Assembly: GCA_937889485.1 (NCBI GenBank)
Contig: CALAPG010000198.1
Location: 1-5,739 of the forward strand
DNA length: 5,739 bases
Direction of reading: 5' to 3'
Source of the DNA: an uncultured Moraxella sp.
GTDB lineage: Bacteria; Pseudomonadota; Gammaproteobacteria; Pseudomonadales; Moraxellaceae
The position numbers were made by a program, and so were the translations under genes. The notes beneath the pieces are model-generated. The model was not told the DNA's origin. It made no database searches and was given only the letters and a program-made list of their open reading frames with translations. This document shows positions 5,026-5,739 of the stretch, piece after piece; positions within the stretch are counted from its first letter, which is position 1; every line of letters starts with the position of its first letter.

Positions 5026-5739
5026 ATGACAAATAAGAGCTATCCAACCGACTTAACAGACGAGAAATGGCAACTCATCGCCCCACATTTTAGCAACCAA
5101 AGACGCTACAAATGGGAAAAGCGAGAGCTTATCAATGCCGTGCTTTATATTAACAAAACAGGCTGTCAATGGCGAATGTTACCCAATGATTTTCCGCCTT
5201 ATCCGACAGTCTGGAGTTTTTATCGCAGAGCCAATCAAACAGGGCTTTGGGATGAGATATTACAAGCCTTGGTTAAAAAAAACGATTGAGTGTTGGCAAA
5301 GAAGCAACACCAACCTATGCCATTATTGACTCTCAAAGTATTAAAACTACTGGTAAAGCCGAGCAAAAGGGGTTTGATGGTGGCAAAAAGGTTAAAGGTC
5401 GTAAACGACATATTCTTGTTGATACCATTGGTAATTTACTAGGCGTTGTTGTTCATGCTGCTAATATTCATGACACCAAAGCAGGTATTATAGTTGTTGA
5501 TAAGGCGTTAAAAACCTATCCAACTATTAAAGCTATTTCAGCAGATGCAGGGTATCGCAAAACCTTTGAGCAGGATGTTTTAGAGGGCTATAAGATTCCT
5601 GTTGATATTTCAGCTAAAATCAATGGTGAATGGAAAATTATTCCTAAGCGTTGGATTGTTGAACGTAATTTTGCTTGGTTGAACAATGCTCGTCGTCTCG
5701 CTAAAGATTTTGAAATTACGGTTTTATCTGCTGAATCTT
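5026..5739 (+). CDS. IS5-family transposase, orfA/orfB joined by -1 frameshift (partial)
   Basis: This DDE transposase cuts and joins the ends of its IS. The first frame (orfA, 5026-5289, 87 codons, TGA stop) begins MTNKSYPTDLTDEKW and holds the N-terminal DUF4096-like DNA-binding domain, with GCQWRMLPNDFPPYPTVW as its core. The second frame (orfB) is open from 5277 in the -1 frame to the window edge and holds the catalytic domain: first Asp at 5328-5330 (IIDSQSIK), second Asp at 5544-5546 (ADAGYRK), Glu at 5661-5663 (WIVERNFAWLNNARRL). A -1 shift on the A8 tract joins them into about 238 residues before the edge; the family is usually near 260. All three catalytic residues are present, so I read this as a functional programmed frameshift, not a dead copy. 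AAGG touches the ATG with no spacer, which is poor for ribosome binding. The last residues and stop are outside. Confidence 0.9.
5275..5310 (+). promoter_or_regulatory. Programmed -1 frameshift signal in the transposase
   Basis: An A8 tract (5275-5282) includes the heptamer A_AAA_AAC in the orfA frame (5277-5283). After a 6-nt spacer, GTGTTG (5290-5295) pairs perfectly with CAACAC (5305-5310) around a 9-nt loop. The -1 frame has a TAA at 5274-5276 and orfA stops at 5287-5289, so the shift must occur within about 10 nt on the A tract. Layout matches known IS frameshift cassettes; transcript slippage on A8 is an alternative mechanism. Confidence 0.8.

Larger units (their letters stand above)
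4956..5739 (+). mobile_element. IS5-family (IS427-like) insertion sequence, right end outside window
   Basis: The transposase is a two-frame DDE enzyme with an N-terminal DUF4096-type domain, typical of the IS427/IS1031 side of the IS5 family. The left end is placed at or within a few bases of 4956, directly after the argA stop; this is inferred from the roughly 70-bp distance to the transposase start and the abrupt fall in GC after the argA stop. Elements of this group often duplicate TNA or similar short targets, and TAA (4953-4955, the argA stop) is a candidate duplication. The terminal inverted repeat cannot be confirmed because the right end is not present. By comparison with the family only about 20 more transposase codons and the right terminal repeat should follow. 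Confidence 0.85.

Noticed and set aside
5026..5289. Transposase as a pseudogene broken by a frameshift
   Set aside because: The break is a -1 shift on an A8 tract with a downstream hairpin and all DDE residues are intact, which fits normal programmed frameshifting in this IS group.
1..5739. CRISPR array, tRNA, rRNA, toxin-antitoxin or phage defence module
   Set aside because: No regularly spaced long repeats, no cloverleaf-like segments and no pairs of small overlapping genes with such motifs were seen on either strand.

Overview
The window looks like ordinary chromosome from a gammaproteobacterium, most likely a member of the Moraxellaceae (Moraxella/Faucicola/Psychrobacter-like). The reasons are moderate GC, a fused kinase-fold plus GNAT ArgA of the gammaproteobacterial type, and the general style of the proteins. 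The genus is an inference from protein flavour; no rRNA or other decisive marker is present.

Layout, left to right. (1) Positions 1-1354, minus strand: the first 451 codons of recG, cut by the left edge just after helicase motif III begins. (2) 1355-1529: a 175-bp divergent promoter region. (3) 1530-2429, plus strand: a patatin-family (RssA-like) phospholipase with a lipoprotein signal, starting at GTG. (4) 2444-2478: a strong hairpin with A/T tracts on both sides, a bidirectional terminator shared with the convergent next gene. (5) 2506-3027, minus strand: a secreted 173-residue protein with one DUF11-like beta-sandwich, with its own RBS and a promoter that contains 13-bp-spaced direct repeats. 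(6) 3140-3509: a long non-coding stretch upstream of argA with one clear inverted repeat. (7) 3510-4955, plus strand: argA, N-acetylglutamate synthase, first step of arginine biosynthesis. (8) 4956 to the right edge: an insertion sequence of the IS5 family (IS427-like, two-frame type) starting essentially at the argA stop codon. Its transposase needs a -1 frameshift on an A8 tract and runs off the window end.

The genes are functionally unrelated (DNA repair helicase, lipid hydrolase, secreted structural/adhesive-type protein, amino acid biosynthesis, transposon) and form no operon; every neighbouring pair except argA/IS is divergent or convergent. I found no undescribed multi-gene system. The observations most worth checking are the compact frameshift cassette in the IS (slippery A tract, 6-nt spacer, perfect 6-bp stem, and an overlap window of only about 10 nt), the IS junction at the argA stop codon, the repeats inside the promoter of the secreted protein, and the uncertain N-terminus and long upstream region of argA.
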